64,000 bases of DNA from Salinicola socius (GCF_001937195.1 NZ_MSDO01000003.1:186001-250000), one strand, 5' to 3'; shown: positions 42,185 to 51,457, numbered from the stretch's first letter. Numbers and translations are program-made. The notes: generated from the sequence alone by a model not told the origin.

Positions 42185-43474
42185 TTACGACATCATGGAC
42201 TCGGGCGGATGCTCGCAGGGGAGCTTGCCGTTGATGTAGTTTTCGATCTCGGGCAGCGAGAAGGCATCCTCTTCACCGACGAAGCTGATCGACACGCCCT
42301 TGGCTCCAGCACGGCCGGTACGTCCGATACGGTGGACGTAGTCCTCGGGGTCTTCCGGCAGCGTGAAGTTGATGACGTGGCTGACGTCCTCGATGTGGAT
42401 CCCGCGTCCGGCGACATCGGTCGCTACCAGTACGGTCACTTCGCCTTCGCGGAAACGCTCCAACGTCTTGATCCGCTGATTCTGCGGCACATCGCCGGAA
42501 AGCATGGCCGCGTTGATGCCCTGATCGCGCAGCATCTGATCCAGCTCCCGCACCAGGTCGCGTCGATTGCCGAACACGATGACCCGTTCCATCGCTTCCT
42601 GACGGACCAGATTGAACAGCAGCTTGCGCTTTTCGCTGTCGCCGACCAGATAGACCCGCTGATCGATATTGGCAGCGTTGTCGGTGGTCACCTCGATCTC
42701 GACGTGCGCCGGATTCTGGGTCCACTGCTCGGAGAGACCGAGAATATCCGGCGTGAAGGTGGCCGAGAACAAAAAGGTCTGGCGTTCCTCGCGCTTGGGC
42801 GTATAGCGAATGATGCGCTTGACGTCCGGGATGAAACCCATCGACAGCATGCGATCGGCCTCGTCCAGCACCAGCACCTCGACCTGGGACAGATCGATAT
42901 CCCGCTTCTGCTGGAAATCGAGCAGTCGTCCCGGTGTCGCCACCAGAATATCCAGATTCTTGCTCAGCTGATCACGCTGCTTCTGGTAGTCCATGCCACC
43001 GACGACGCTCGCCACATGCAGCGACGTGAAACGCGACAACGCCTTGGCGTCCTTCTCGATCTGCAATGCCAGCTCGCGGGTCGGCGCGACGATCAGCGCA
43101 CGCGGCGTTCCCGGCTTCTGCCCATCCGGCGCTTCCTCTTCCAGGAAGTAGGCCAGCATCGAGATCAGGAAGGCCGCTGTCTTGCCGGTACCGGTCTGCG
43201 CTTTGCCGACCACGTCGCCGCCGAGCAGCGTGTGCTTCAGGGCTTCGGCCTGGATCGGCGTGCAGTACTCGAAACCCTCTGCCTGGATCGCTCGCATCAG
43301 TGACGTCGGCAGGTCGAAATCATGAAACCGCCAGCGTCCGGCTACGGGCTCGACCTGAAACTGCTTCAGCGACCAGTTGGAAGTGTTCCGCGACTGCGAT
43401 TTGCGTGGCTTGCGCCGACGCCGCTTGGGTCTACGGTTCTGTGCCGGGGCCTGGGTGTTGTCAGACTCACTCAT
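42185..43474 (-). CDS. rhlB: DEAD-box RNA helicase RhlB
   Basis: ATP-dependent RNA helicase, a component of the degradosome in many gammaproteobacteria. The 429-residue protein has a basic N-terminal tail ([16 protein letters not shown]), the Q motif ([12 protein letters not shown]), Walker A AQTGTGKT (92-99), [23 protein letters not shown] in FLFSATFTP, and the C-terminal motifs [12 protein letters not shown] and [11 protein letters not shown]. coli RhlB is 421 residues. ATG 43474 gives the family-like start; the in-frame extension upstream is not supported. It is divergent from the small basic gene at 43854. Confidence 0.93.
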   Translation of the reverse strand: MSESDNTQAPAQNRRPKRRRRKPRKSQSRNTSNWSLKQFQVEPVAGRWRFHDFDLPTSLMRAIQAEGFEYCTPIQAEALKHTLLGGDVVGKAQTGTGKTAAFLISMLAYFLEEEAPDGQKPGTPRALIVAPTRELALQIEKDAKALSRFTSLHVASVVGGMDYQKQRDQLSKNLDILVATPGRLLDFQQKRDIDLSQVEVLVLDEADRMLSMGFIPDVKRIIRYTPKREERQTFLFSATFTPDILGLSEQWTQNPAHVEIEVTTDNAANIDQRVYLVGDSEKRKLLFNLVRQEAMERVIVFGNRRDLVRELDQMLRDQGINAAMLSGDVPQNQRIKTLERFREGEVTVLVATDVAGRGIHIEDVSHVINFTLPEDPEDYVHRIGRTGRAGAKGVSISFVGEEDAFSLPEIENYINGKLPCEHPPESMMS

Positions 43475-43853
43475 AGTTATGACGAATGTCCGAAATCGAT
43501 TGACGGTTTGACTCGCGATGGCTGACGCCGTCAACGGCACGGCGGGAGAGGCATGCACGCCTTTTGAGGCGTTACCTCGCCGCGATGGTCGACGACTTCG
43601 CAAGGGCTACGCCCAACGCGAGCCGACGCTATTGTACCAGCCTGACCCGCTAACGTCGCGAGCCCAGTCGATCAACGTCAGCGAGCCAGGCCGAACATCG
43701 ATGCGAACGAGGCGCTCTTGGTAACCGATGGCACGACCGGCGCTGCCTGTTAGAATGCGACACAACGCTTCTTGGTGAGTGTTGGCCGATCAGATCCGCG
43801 CTCACGCTCGACTCTCTCTTGCCCGATTTTGCTGAAACTGACAGGTTGCGCGC
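43475..43853. promoter_or_regulatory. Divergent spacer between rhlB and the small basic gene
   Basis: A 379-bp region with no supported gene. A TAGAAT hexamer at 43751-43756 could be a -10 for the plus-strand pair; a well-spaced -35 is not evident. A TGGCACG just upstream resembles half of a sigma-54 site, but the -12 TTGC part is missing. No strong hairpin or repeat is visible. Confidence 0.25.
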
Positions 43854-44105
43854 ATGACTCGCAGAAAAAAGACCCGGTCGCTGGCCGACAAGGTGACGAT
43901 CCGTACCGGCAAGCGCAAAGACTATCGCCGCTGGCGCCATGACCATCCCGATGAAGTCGCTCCGTCGCGCCGTTTCGTCGACAAGAAAACCCAGCAGCGA
44001 AAACTGCAGGCCGAGCGAAAGCGCCAGCGCCAGAGTGCCCCGCCGCTGCCGCTGCATTCGTCCGGCGTCGATGGTGACGCCTCGAACAAGGAGGGCTCCG
44101 ACTGA
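43854..44105 (+). CDS. Small, highly basic protein of unknown function
   Basis: An 83-residue product with about 24 Lys/Arg residues concentrated in the first 60 ([36 protein letters not shown]), followed by an acidic, Ser-rich tail. There is no signal peptide, membrane segment or Cys motif. It looks like an RNA- or DNA-binding or ribosome-associated peptide; it superficially recalls YihI, but I cannot claim homology. ACAGG lies upstream of ATG 43854. Its stop overlaps the xthA start by one base (TGATG), which supports it as a real, co-translated gene. Confidence 0.65.
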   Translation: MTRRKKTRSLADKVTIRTGKRKDYRRWRHDHPDEVAPSRRFVDKKTQQRKLQAERKRQRQSAPPLPLHSSGVDGDASNKEGSD

Positions 44106-44923
44106 TGCGCCTGGTCTGTTTCAACATCAACGGCATCCGCGCTCGACTGCATCAGCTCGCCGCGCTGATCGAATCCCACGCACCGGATATCATCGGTCTG
44201 CAGGAGACCAAGGTTCAGGACAGCGAATTCCCCCGCGAAGCGGTGGAAGCCATGGGTTATCACGTCCACTTCCACGGACAGAAAGGCCACTACGGCGTCG
44301 CGATGCTGACCAAAGCCGCACCGAAAGCCGTGCACTACGGCTTGCCGGATGATGGCGAGGAGGCGCAGCGCCGCCTGATCGGCGTGACGCTCGAGATGGG
44401 CGACGGTGAACCGCTGACGGTCTGGAACGGCTATTTTCCTCAGGGCGAGAATATCGCCCATCCGACCAAGTACCCCAACAAGCGCGCTTTCTATGCCGGT
44501 CTCAACAAGCTGCTGGAAACGCAGCACCGGCCGTCCGAACGTTTGGCGATCATGGGCGACTTCAATATCTCGCCGGCGGATATCGATATCGGTATCGGTG
44601 AAGACAACCGCAGGCGCTGGCTACGTGAAGGCAAGACCAGCTTTCAGCCCGAGGAGCGCGAGTGGCTGGAACGTCTCAAGGCGTGGGGGCTACAGGACAG
44701 TTACCGACGCTGCCACCCGGAGAGCAGCGACTATTTCAGCTGGTTCGACTACCGCTCAAAGGGCTTCGATCGCGAACCCAAGCGCGGGTTGCGGATCGAC
44801 TATATCCTGGTCACCGAACCGCTGGCCCTGGCCACGCGGCAGGCCGGTATCGACTACGATCTCCGCGGCATGGAGCGGCCATCCGACCATGCCCCGGTGT
44901 GGACCGAGTTCGCGCTGGATTGA
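44105..44923 (+). CDS. xthA: Exodeoxyribonuclease III
   Basis: AP endonuclease and 3'-5' exonuclease of base-excision repair. The 272-residue protein (E. coli 268) shows the EEP-fold motifs: [23 protein letters not shown] (metal Glu), [11 protein letters not shown] (catalytic Tyr region), [38 protein letters not shown] (Asp), and the catalytic His in RPSDHAPVW. It is translationally coupled to the small basic gene upstream and ends before a bidirectional terminator. Confidence 0.96.
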   Translation: MRLVCFNINGIRARLHQLAALIESHAPDIIGLQETKVQDSEFPREAVEAMGYHVHFHGQKGHYGVAMLTKAAPKAVHYGLPDDGEEAQRRLIGVTLEMGDGEPLTVWNGYFPQGENIAHPTKYPNKRAFYAGLNKLLETQHRPSERLAIMGDFNISPADIDIGIGEDNRRRWLREGKTSFQPEEREWLERLKAWGLQDSYRRCHPESSDYFSWFDYRSKGFDREPKRGLRIDYILVTEPLALATRQAGIDYDLRGMERPSDHAPVWTEFALD

Positions 44924-44986
44924 GATGATTTGACGCAAGCCGAGTCGATCGGTGAGCGCCGCGATGCCACGAGCTCGCGGGATCCG

Positions 44987-45023
44987 AAACGGCGATGCCC
45001 GGATTCCCCAGGCGTCGCCGTTT
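44987..45023. terminator. Bidirectional terminator between xthA and the TonB2-cluster TPR gene
   Basis: AAACGGCGATGCC and GGCGTCGCCGTTT form a 13-bp stem with one non-Watson-Crick pair and an 11-nt loop. The stem ends in TTTTC on the plus strand, and the flank reads TTTCGG on the minus strand. It lies between convergent stops at 44923 and 45097, so it can end both transcripts. Confidence 0.7.
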
Positions 45024-45096
45024 TCGTTCCCTATCGCGTCCCGCGTTGGCAGCCGCCTTTCGCCCGGCCTGCCCAACCTGGCGCCCAATCCACCGT

Positions 45097-46305
45097 CTAG
45101 CCCAGCGAATCCAGCCACTGCTGCGCCTGCTCGACGCCCGCCGCCTTGGCCTGGCGAAACGCCTTGCGCGCTACATCGGGCCGGTCGAGCTGCGTGGCGG
45201 CGATGCCCTGCAGCAGCCAATCGCGGCCGGAAATCTCGCCACCCGACCGGCGCAAACCGGCAAGTGCGTCCAGCGTCGTCTGCCATTCACCCCAACCGTA
45301 AGAGAGCTCGGCCAACTGCTGCCAGTCCTGCGCCCGATCGCTTCGTTCGGCCAGTGTCTGCCATGCCGCCAGCGCCTGATCATGATGGCGCGCCGCCGTC
45401 CACGCCTCGGCAAGCAGGCGAAGATTCGCGGTACTGGAATCCAGCTGGCCACTGTCCAGCCATCGAGTCAGATGCTCGCCGGCACGTGCCGGCGTTCCAC
45501 CCGCGATATGCAACCTGGCCAGTTGCAGCAGGTCGTCGTTCGAGGTCAATACGCCGCGTCGCCAGCCGCTTTCCCAGATCGCGGCGGCACGGCCGTCATC
45601 GCCAGCTTGCCGGGCGAGCCCGGCGGCGCGACGCCATGCATCGGGCGAATTCCCGCCGTCGCCCAACAGCGCCAGCGCATCGTCGAAACGCCCCGTCTGC
45701 TGATAGACGGTACTCGCCAATTGCCGTTGCGACGGGCTCCAACCCCCTGTATCCGACTCACTTATACGATCGAGCGAGTCGGCCGCGGCCGACCACTCTT
45801 TCAGCGAGGCGCGCACCTGGACCAGTAGCCAGCGTGAGGCGTCGTCGCCGCCGCTGCGCTCGACCCACCGTGTCAACAGATCCGCACCCTGCCGGGTCTG
45901 GCCGGCGCTCAGACGCAAACGCGCTTCCTGATAAAGCCAGGAGAGACGGCGGGTATCGGGAACGTCGTCGATGCGACGCGCTTCGGCGAACTGATCCGCA
46001 GCCTCGGCGTCATTCCCCTGATGGGCATTGGCCGAGGCCGCCAGTTGCAGAAACAGCGCACGCGCCCAACGATCCGCGGCGTTGCCCCCTTCGAGACGCG
46101 CGGCCGAGGCCGCGGCGCGCGAGGCCACCGTCGCGTCCTCGCCGGCCTTGAGCTGCGACTGCATCGACTGCAGCGTCTGGATCATGTCCGCACGCAGCGC
46201 CGGACCCTCGGCCTCCACCGGCGGGACGCCGCCGAGACTGAACAGAATCGCCGTCACCAGCGGCAGGTAGCGCTTGCCCGGACGGCAGCCCTTCTTGGAA
46301 TTCAC
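45097..46305 (-). CDS. TPR protein of the TonB2/TtpC operon
   Basis: A 402-residue exported TPR-rich protein. It starts at GTG 46305 with GGAGGG 6 nt upstream, followed by a signal peptide (YLPLVTAILFSLGGVPPVEA). Helical repeats cover the rest (RWARALFLQLAASANAHQGN, RLSWLYQEARLRLSAGQTRQ, WRRAAGLARQAGDDGRAAAI, DWLLQGIAATQLDRPDVARK). A TPR gene at the end of DUF3450-ttpC-exbB-exbD-tonB clusters is common in Vibrio and other marine gammaproteobacteria. It probably scaffolds the energy-transduction complex, but its function is not established to my knowledge. It is 2 nt after the tonB stop. Confidence 0.82.
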   Translation of the reverse strand: MNSKKGCRPGKRYLPLVTAILFSLGGVPPVEAEGPALRADMIQTLQSMQSQLKAGEDATVASRAAASAARLEGGNAADRWARALFLQLAASANAHQGNDAEAADQFAEARRIDDVPDTRRLSWLYQEARLRLSAGQTRQGADLLTRWVERSGGDDASRWLLVQVRASLKEWSAAADSLDRISESDTGGWSPSQRQLASTVYQQTGRFDDALALLGDGGNSPDAWRRAAGLARQAGDDGRAAAIWESGWRRGVLTSNDDLLQLARLHIAGGTPARAGEHLTRWLDSGQLDSSTANLRLLAEAWTAARHHDQALAAWQTLAERSDRAQDWQQLAELSYGWGEWQTTLDALAGLRRSGGEISGRDWLLQGIAATQLDRPDVARKAFRQAKAAGVEQAQQWLDSLG

Positions 46306-46307
46306 GA

Positions 46308-47084
46308 TCAGCCCTCCAACTGGAACTGGATACGCTGAGTGGCGCGCCGAACATCGTCCGCCGGCGGAAACCGCCATTGGGACACGGCCTCTTCCACCGC
46401 ACGATCGAAGACGTTCGCCGGATCGGCATCGATCACTCGCAGGCTGTCGGTATCGACGCGCCCGTCGGGTTGAATGATGAAACTGACCTCCACGTACCCT
46501 TCCATACCCCGACGGCGCGCGCGCATCGGATAGGACGGATTGACCCGACTGGTAGGCTGCAGTTGGCCGACATCGCGGGGAGACGCCTGCGTGCCCTGCG
46601 GCGGCCGCTGCGGCGCGGGATCGGGCTGGGCCGGGGCATTCGCGGCTTCGGGCTGGGGCGCCGCTTCCGCCACGGTTTCTGGCGTCGGCTGTGGCTCCGG
46701 ATCAGCCTCGGGTTGCGGTTGTGGCTTCGGCTCGGGCTCCGGCCGCGCCTCGCTCAGCTCGGGTAGCGACTCATCCAGCGTCAGATCCGGCGTCTGCATT
46801 GGTGGGGTATCGGGCTCCGGGATTTCCACCGGGCTTGGCGCCTCAGCCGCGGGGACGGGGGTCGCTGCCGGCGGTGGCGGCGGCGCACTCGGAGGGGTCG
46901 GCAATGCCGGCGAGGTTGGCGTCGGCTCTGCCTGCTGCTGATCTGGCGAATCGACCATCGAGATCGCCGTCGGCGTCACCACCTGGGTCCGATCCGGCAC
47001 CGGCGGTGCCACCAGCAGCGCCAACAGATAGAACAACAGCAACGCCAGCAGCGCGCCACCCGCCAGCCCGACCAACCTGCGCAT
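46308..47084 (-). CDS. TonB-family energy transducer (TonB2-type)
   Basis: Inner-membrane protein that transmits proton-motive force to outer-membrane receptors. The 258-residue protein has one N-terminal TM (about 6-27, GLAGGALLALLLFYLLALLV), a long Pro/Glu/Ala-rich periplasm-spanning region (about 50-180, with PEPKPQPQPEADPEPQP), and the C-terminal TonB domain (VNPSYPMRARRRGMEGYVEV, then IIQPDG, AVSQWRFPP). The YP motif that contacts TonB boxes is present (PSYP). It overlaps the exbD stop by one base. The neighbouring TtpC-like and ExbB2/ExbD2 genes indicate the TonB2 class. Confidence 0.93.
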   Translation of the reverse strand: MRRLVGLAGGALLALLLFYLLALLVAPPVPDRTQVVTPTAISMVDSPDQQQAEPTPTSPALPTPPSAPPPPPAATPVPAAEAPSPVEIPEPDTPPMQTPDLTLDESLPELSEARPEPEPKPQPQPEADPEPQPTPETVAEAAPQPEAANAPAQPDPAPQRPPQGTQASPRDVGQLQPTSRVNPSYPMRARRRGMEGYVEVSFIIQPDGRVDTDSLRVIDADPANVFDRAVEEAVSQWRFPPADDVRRATQRIQFQLEG

Positions 47085-47491
47085 CAGCCGGCGCCCCGAT
47101 TGGCAGCCACGGCAACGTTTTCGACACCGGCCTGATGGATGCGATCCATGACCTGGATCAGCAAGCCGGTCGTCGAGTTCTTGTCGGCCTGAACCACGAC
47201 GCTGCCATCACCGGAGACCAGTTGCGCGACACGAACCCCGACGCGATGGGCGTCCACCGCCTCGCCGTCGACCCAGATCGCACCTTCGCCGGTGATGGCG
47301 ACCAGCACCCGGGTGTCCTGGCGTGCCGTTGCCTCGCTCGACTCGGGCCGCTGGATTTCGACGCCACTCTCCTTGATGAAACTGGTGGTGACGATGAAGA
47401 AGATCAGCATGATGAAAACGACGTCCAGCATCGGCGTCAGATCGATGCCGGTCGAGTCGTCACTGGCTTCCCGCAAGCGACGCCTACGCAT
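47084..47491 (-). CDS. ExbD/TolR-family protein
   Basis: Proton-motive-force component of the TonB2 system. The 135-residue protein has the single TM segment with the conserved membrane aspartate (DLTPMLDVVFIMLIFFIVTT) and a periplasmic domain (VEIQRPESSEATA, VVVQADKNSTTGLLIQVMDR). The start ATG 47491 lies inside the end of exbB (8-nt overlap), giving tight coupling. It works with the two MotA/TolQ/ExbB-type proteins upstream. Confidence 0.93.
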   Translation of the reverse strand: MRRRRLREASDDSTGIDLTPMLDVVFIMLIFFIVTTSFIKESGVEIQRPESSEATARQDTRVLVAITGEGAIWVDGEAVDAHRVGVRVAQLVSGDGSVVVQADKNSTTGLLIQVMDRIHQAGVENVAVAANRGAG

Positions 47492-48017
47492 GAGAGTCCT
47501 CCACGGCGCGGGCCATGCGGTCATGGAGCCGCTGATCCTCGCGCCGAATGATCTGTTCCAGACGAGTGACGAAAAGCAGCCCAACCACGGCGACGGCCAT
47601 CCCGCAAAGCGTCGGCAGCGTGGCCTGGGCAACGCCGTCGGCCATCGCTCGGGCCTGGCTGCTCTCGGTCAGGGCCAGGCTATCGAATACCTGGATCATT
47701 CCGGTCACCGTTCCCAGCAGGCCGAGCAATGGGCAGATCGCGATCAGCAGCTTGAGCCACGGCAATGGCAGGCGCAGCCGGGCGATCAACTCGCTCGTCC
47801 ACACTTCACGTAGCGTCAGCGCACTCCAGCTCGAGTGATCGCGGCGTCGAATCCACGCCTCGATCAACACCCGACGGGCACGTCGATGGGTGAACCGCCA
47901 ATAGAACAGACGCTCCAGCGAAATCGCGAACAGCGCCATTGCCACCAGCATGATCAGCACCAGCACCTCGCCGCCGGCACTGATCAGCCAGCGGATAGGC
48001 TCAAGCGTGAGCACCAT
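47484..48017 (-). CDS. ExbB/MotA/TolQ-family proton channel protein
   Basis: Inner-membrane protein forming the proton channel with ExbD. It has 177 residues with TM segments near 15-35 (GGEVLVLIMLVAMALFAISL), 90-112 (LIAICPLLGLLGTVTGMIQVF) and 132-155 (ATLPTLCGMAVAVVGLLFVT), plus the GLLGTVTGM motif. ATG 48017 overlaps the ttpC end by 17 nt and has AGGAG 8 nt upstream. Small size and position match ExbB2 of Vibrio-type TonB2 clusters. Confidence 0.9.
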   Translation of the reverse strand: MVLTLEPIRWLISAGGEVLVLIMLVAMALFAISLERLFYWRFTHRRARRVLIEAWIRRRDHSSWSALTLREVWTSELIARLRLPLPWLKLLIAICPLLGLLGTVTGMIQVFDSLALTESSQARAMADGVAQATLPTLCGMAVAVVGLLFVTRLEQIIRREDQRLHDRMARAVEDSHA

Positions 48018-49407
48018 GACGGCGCTCCTCGGCGTGGGCGACAGCGATCGTTTCGGCCTCGAGATGCTCGGCCAGAACCGCGCTGGCACGGCCTTCCAGC
48101 AGCCCGATCAATCGACGGCTGCGGCTGTTCAAAGCGGTATTGACGAACAGTAGCGGTACGGCCGTGATCAACCCGAGAACGGTAGTGACCAGCGCCTGGC
48201 TGATACCACCCGCCATCAGCTGCGGATCGCCGGTGCCGAACACCGTGATCGACTGAAAGGTGACGATCATGCCGGTCACCGTGCCCAGCAGGCCCAGCAA
48301 CGGCGCGACGGCGGCGATCAGTTTGACGATCGGCTGCCCCCGTTCCAGGCGCGGCTGCTCTGCCAACAGCGCTTCGTCGAGACGCGCCTCCAGCGCTTCC
48401 GGGGCATGATCGCGGCCCAGAGCGGCAAATCGCTTGAGGACCCGCCCCAGCGGATTGTCTTCGCTGAGCGCCTCGGGCTGCCGCATCTGTCGGCGCATAC
48501 GCGCGCTGACCTGCAGCAGATAGCCGTATTGGAGCAGTGCCACCAGCAGACCGACGAGTCCCAGCGCGACGATCACGTAGCCGACGTAGCCGCCCTGCTC
48601 GAAGCGCTCCCACAGGCTCGGCTGCTGGGATAGCGCACTCAGCACGTCGCCATCGGTCGGATCGATCACGATCTGGTTGCCGTCTCCCTGTTGAAACGCC
48701 TGCAGCGCCTGACGGGCATCCCTCGGCGTTGCCGCGAATACCGAGAGGCGTCCGTCATCGCCAACTCGCTGCAGCAGATCGCCATTGCTGAACGCCACGG
48801 TGTCACCCAGGCGAACCACATCACGCTGAGCGACATCGCCATCCGCACCGGCCACCGGAGCCTGAAATCTTACACCGCGCCCACTTTCCGCGATCAGCCC
48901 CGCCAGGTCCTGACGTACCTGATTCAAAGTCTGCAGATCGACCAGACCCCGATCGTCGAGACGAGGCGGCAGTTGAGCGTTACCCCCGATCGTCAGCCAG
49001 CTCTCGCCCAGCGAGTCCCGAAGCTCGCTGGCCTGCTGCTTGACGATCCCGGATATGTCCCCGATGTCGCCAGCCTGCTCGTTACGCTGCTGCTGCAGCG
49101 CCGTCAGCTGCTGTTGCTGAGCGGACTGGCGGGATTCCAGCTGATCGCGCTTGGCCTGAGCCGCCTGCAGACGCTGCTGGGCATCCGCAACGGCCTGCTG
49201 CAGCGCCTGCCGATCATCGAGCAACGTCTCCAGCCGCTGACTATCGCGCTGTTCGGCTGCCTGGCTATCGGCGCGGAACGACTCCAGTACCTGCTGCATC
49301 GACGGCGCATCGCCACCGCCGGCGCCACCCGCTTGCGCAACGGCGACGCCGGGCAACAACGTCATCGCCGCGACGGGCAATGCCAACCACCATGCGTGAC
49401 GTGTCAT
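48001..49407 (-). CDS. TtpC-like MotA/TolQ/ExbB protein with coiled-coil periplasmic domain
   Basis: A 468-residue member of the larger ExbB-related family needed, as TtpC, for TonB2-dependent iron uptake in Vibrio. A signal peptide (WLALPVAAMTLLPGVAVAQA) is followed by a Gln-rich coiled coil (about 35-125, DRQALQQAVADAQQRLQAAQ, QSAQQQQLTALQQQRNEQAG), a periplasmic beta-type region, and three C-terminal TM segments containing VAPLLGLLGTVTGMI. The start GTG/ATG region at 49407 overlaps the DUF3450 stop. It pairs with the short ExbB downstream; having both types is the hallmark of the TonB2 class. Confidence 0.9.
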   Translation of the reverse strand: MTRHAWWLALPVAAMTLLPGVAVAQAGGAGGGDAPSMQQVLESFRADSQAAEQRDSQRLETLLDDRQALQQAVADAQQRLQAAQAKRDQLESRQSAQQQQLTALQQQRNEQAGDIGDISGIVKQQASELRDSLGESWLTIGGNAQLPPRLDDRGLVDLQTLNQVRQDLAGLIAESGRGVRFQAPVAGADGDVAQRDVVRLGDTVAFSNGDLLQRVGDDGRLSVFAATPRDARQALQAFQQGDGNQIVIDPTDGDVLSALSQQPSLWERFEQGGYVGYVIVALGLVGLLVALLQYGYLLQVSARMRRQMRQPEALSEDNPLGRVLKRFAALGRDHAPEALEARLDEALLAEQPRLERGQPIVKLIAAVAPLLGLLGTVTGMIVTFQSITVFGTGDPQLMAGGISQALVTTVLGLITAVPLLFVNTALNSRSRRLIGLLEGRASAVLAEHLEAETIAVAHAEERRHGAHA

Positions 49408-50243
49408 GACTGTCCCTCCGCCGCTGACTGACCATCTTCGACGACCAGCGATGCCGGCAGGTGCAGCAGCGCCGGCGCGCTCTGATCCTGGGCGATCCGG
49501 ATGCCGCGACGCACTTCACTGATCTGGTCACCGTTCAAGGCTTCCCACTCGTCGTTGGCGACGCTCCAGACACCACCGGCCCGATCGTTCGGCGTCACGT
49601 AGTACCAGCCCGTCCGTCCGACCCGGAGATAATCGACTTCCCGCGCGAGCTGACTACCCTGGCTTGCCGCATCGGACTGTGCCCCCTCGAGCGGACCACT
49701 CCACTGATCCATCTCCCGCCCGTAAGCGAGTTCGGCACGCCAGGCGGAGAAGATTCGCTGCAGCTTGTCCGCCTGGGACGCGTCGTCGCTGGACAGCATC
49801 TGCTCCAGGTCGTCGACGCGAGCCAGACGCTCGTCACGCAGAAATGGCATGTCGGCACCGATCATGGCGCGCAGTTGCTCGACCATGTCGCGCAACTCAC
49901 CCGGCAGCGCCTCTCGGGTCACATTGATCTGGGTCAGCGCCTGCTTCTCGGACGCGATACGCTTGGCCTGATTATCGACGATCGGCGCCAGCTCGGCGTT
50001 GTAGCTCTCGAGCCGATCGGCTTGCTGGTTGGCCTGACGCAGCTGCTGCAGGGCTTCCCGGGTGGCGTCGTCGGCGTCATCGATACGCTGTTGAAGTGCG
50101 GCCTGGGTCTGTTGGGCCTGAATACTGGCCTGACTGAGCGAGTCCTGTGCCAGTGCCGTACCGACGCCGACCAGGCTCAGGGCGGCGAGGAGCGACGTCA
50201 GCAGACGCCGGCCTTCTCGTTTCCGCGAAAAATCATGCACCAC
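49404..50243 (-). CDS. DUF3450 periplasmic coiled-coil protein
   Basis: First gene of the TonB2-type cluster. The product has about 279 residues with a signal peptide (RLLTSLLAALSLVGVGTALA), a long coiled coil (ASIQAQQTQAALQQRIDDAD and onward to about residue 130), and a C-terminal beta region (YLRVGRTGWYYVTPNDRAGG). The start is chosen at GTG 50243 because AAGGAG lies 5 nt upstream; the adjacent GTG 50240 or upstream ATG 50273 are alternatives. The family is found almost only in these TonB2/TtpC clusters; its biochemical role is unknown to me. Confidence 0.87.
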   Translation of the reverse strand: MVHDFSRKREGRRLLTSLLAALSLVGVGTALAQDSLSQASIQAQQTQAALQQRIDDADDATREALQQLRQANQQADRLESYNAELAPIVDNQAKRIASEKQALTQINVTREALPGELRDMVEQLRAMIGADMPFLRDERLARVDDLEQMLSSDDASQADKLQRIFSAWRAELAYGREMDQWSGPLEGAQSDAASQGSQLAREVDYLRVGRTGWYYVTPNDRAGGVWSVANDEWEALNGDQISEVRRGIRIAQDQSAPALLHLPASLVVEDGQSAAEGQS

Positions 50244-50380
50244 GCTATCTCCTTGCGTATGAGCAGTAACCACGGGCGGGTGGCGAGCGCCGTCAGGGGG
50301 CGTGGGACCACTGCCTGCGCATCTTCGACGCGGCCCTGACCGGCGGTGTCACGAAGCTGAATTCGACGCGATACGCTAAT

Positions 50381-50400
50381 ACAAACAAGAACAATTATCA
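50381..50400 (-). promoter_or_regulatory. Fur-box-like sequence upstream of the TonB2 operon
   Basis: The AT-rich stretch reads TTGATAATTGTTCTTGTTTG on the minus strand. It matches about 11 of 19 positions of the classic GATAATGATAATCATTATC Fur box, with one half (GATAAT) perfect. It also contains a TTGATA that could be a -35 with TATTAG downstream as a -10. Iron repression of this operon is plausible because TonB2 systems serve siderophore and heme uptake. Confidence 0.38.
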
Positions 50401-50462
50401 ATCCGTATAAGATAGCTCAGCATCTGACATCGGATGTTCGCTCCGTCAGACGACTGCGAGGC

Positions 50463-50493
50463 ACAAAAAAGCCGGTGCCAAGGGCACCGGCTT
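50463..50493 (-). terminator. Rho-independent terminator after etfBA
   Basis: On the minus strand AAGCCGGTGCC-CTT-GGCACCGGCTT followed by TTTT. The 11-bp perfect stem and T-run lie 24 nt past the etfA stop, a classic intrinsic terminator. It separates etfBA from the TonB2 operon promoter region. The remainder of 50244-50516 shows only the Fur-box-like element. Confidence 0.9.
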
Positions 50494-50516
50494 GCTGACT
50501 CGCTTCAGCGCGTCGG

Positions 50517-51443
50517 TTACAGCTTCTGTTCCAGCTCGGGCAGGATCTCGAACAGATCGCCCACCAGACCGTAGTCGGCGACCTGGAAGATCGGCGCGTC
50601 GTCGTCCTTGTTGATCGCAACGATCACCTTGGAGTCCTTCATGCCGGCCAGATGTTGAATCGCGCCGCTGATACCCACCGCAATGTAGAGATCGGGGGCG
50701 ACGATCTTGCCGGTTTGCCCGACCTGCATGTCGTTGGGTACGTAGCCGGCATCGACAGCAGCGCGCGAGGCGCCGACGGCGGCACCCAGCTTGTCGGCAA
50801 TCCCGTTGAGCAGCTTGAAGTTGTCGCCATTGCCCATGCCACGGCCGCCGGAGATCACCACGCGGGCGCCGCTCAGCTCCGGTCGCTCGTTGTGGGCCAG
50901 TTCTTCACCGATGAACCGCGATAGATCGCTGTCGGCCACGAACGCCAGCGCCTCGATCGTCGCCGTTCCGCTTTCGCCCACCGCGTCGAATGCCGTGGTG
51001 CGCACGGTGATCACCTTGAGCGAATCACTGGACTGCACCGTCGCGATGGCATTACCGGCGTAGATCGGGCGCTTGAAGGTATCGGCACTCTCGACACTCA
51101 AGATTTCGGAGATCTGGGAGACATCCTTGAGCGCGGCGACACGCGGCAGCACGTTCTTGCCATCGGTCGATGCTGCGGCCAGCACCTGGCTGTAATCCTC
51201 GGCCAGTTGTACCAGCAGATCCGCCAGCGGCTCGGCCAGCTGGTGCGCGTAAGCCGCGTTGTCGGCAACCCGTACCCGCGAAACGCCGTCGAGCCTGGCG
51301 GCCGCCTCGGCAACACCTGCCACATTCTCGCCGGCAATCAATACGTCGACCTCACCGCCGATGGCTCGCGCGGCAGCGACGACATGCGCGGTGCCCGCAG
51401 CCAGGCGCCCTTCGTGGTGTTCGGCCAGAACCAGAGTCCTCAT
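50517..51443 (-). CDS. etfA: Electron transfer flavoprotein alpha subunit
   Basis: FAD-binding subunit of the ETF heterodimer that takes electrons from acyl-CoA and other dehydrogenases and passes them to EtfQO. The 308-residue protein has the N-terminal domain (LVLAEHHEGRLAAGTAHVVAA) and the C-terminal FAD domain with VISGGRGMG, ADKLGAAVGASRAAVDAGYV, QVGQTGKIVAPDLYIAVGIS, GAIQHLAGMKDSKVIVAINK. GGAG precedes ATG 51443; the in-frame ATG 51461 is less well placed. It is 14 nt downstream of etfB. Confidence 0.96.
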   Translation of the reverse strand: MRTLVLAEHHEGRLAAGTAHVVAAARAIGGEVDVLIAGENVAGVAEAAARLDGVSRVRVADNAAYAHQLAEPLADLLVQLAEDYSQVLAAASTDGKNVLPRVAALKDVSQISEILSVESADTFKRPIYAGNAIATVQSSDSLKVITVRTTAFDAVGESGTATIEALAFVADSDLSRFIGEELAHNERPELSGARVVISGGRGMGNGDNFKLLNGIADKLGAAVGASRAAVDAGYVPNDMQVGQTGKIVAPDLYIAVGISGAIQHLAGMKDSKVIVAINKDDDAPIFQVADYGLVGDLFEILPELEQKL

Positions 51444-51457
51444 GAGATCCGCTCCTA

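Noticed and set aside
43700-43760. Possible sigma-54 promoter (TGGCACG) before the small basic gene
   Set aside because: The -12 TTGC element is missing at the required spacing.
43922-44527. 201-codon minus-strand frame across the small basic gene and xthA
   Set aside because: It overlaps xthA, which is certain, and has no start signal.
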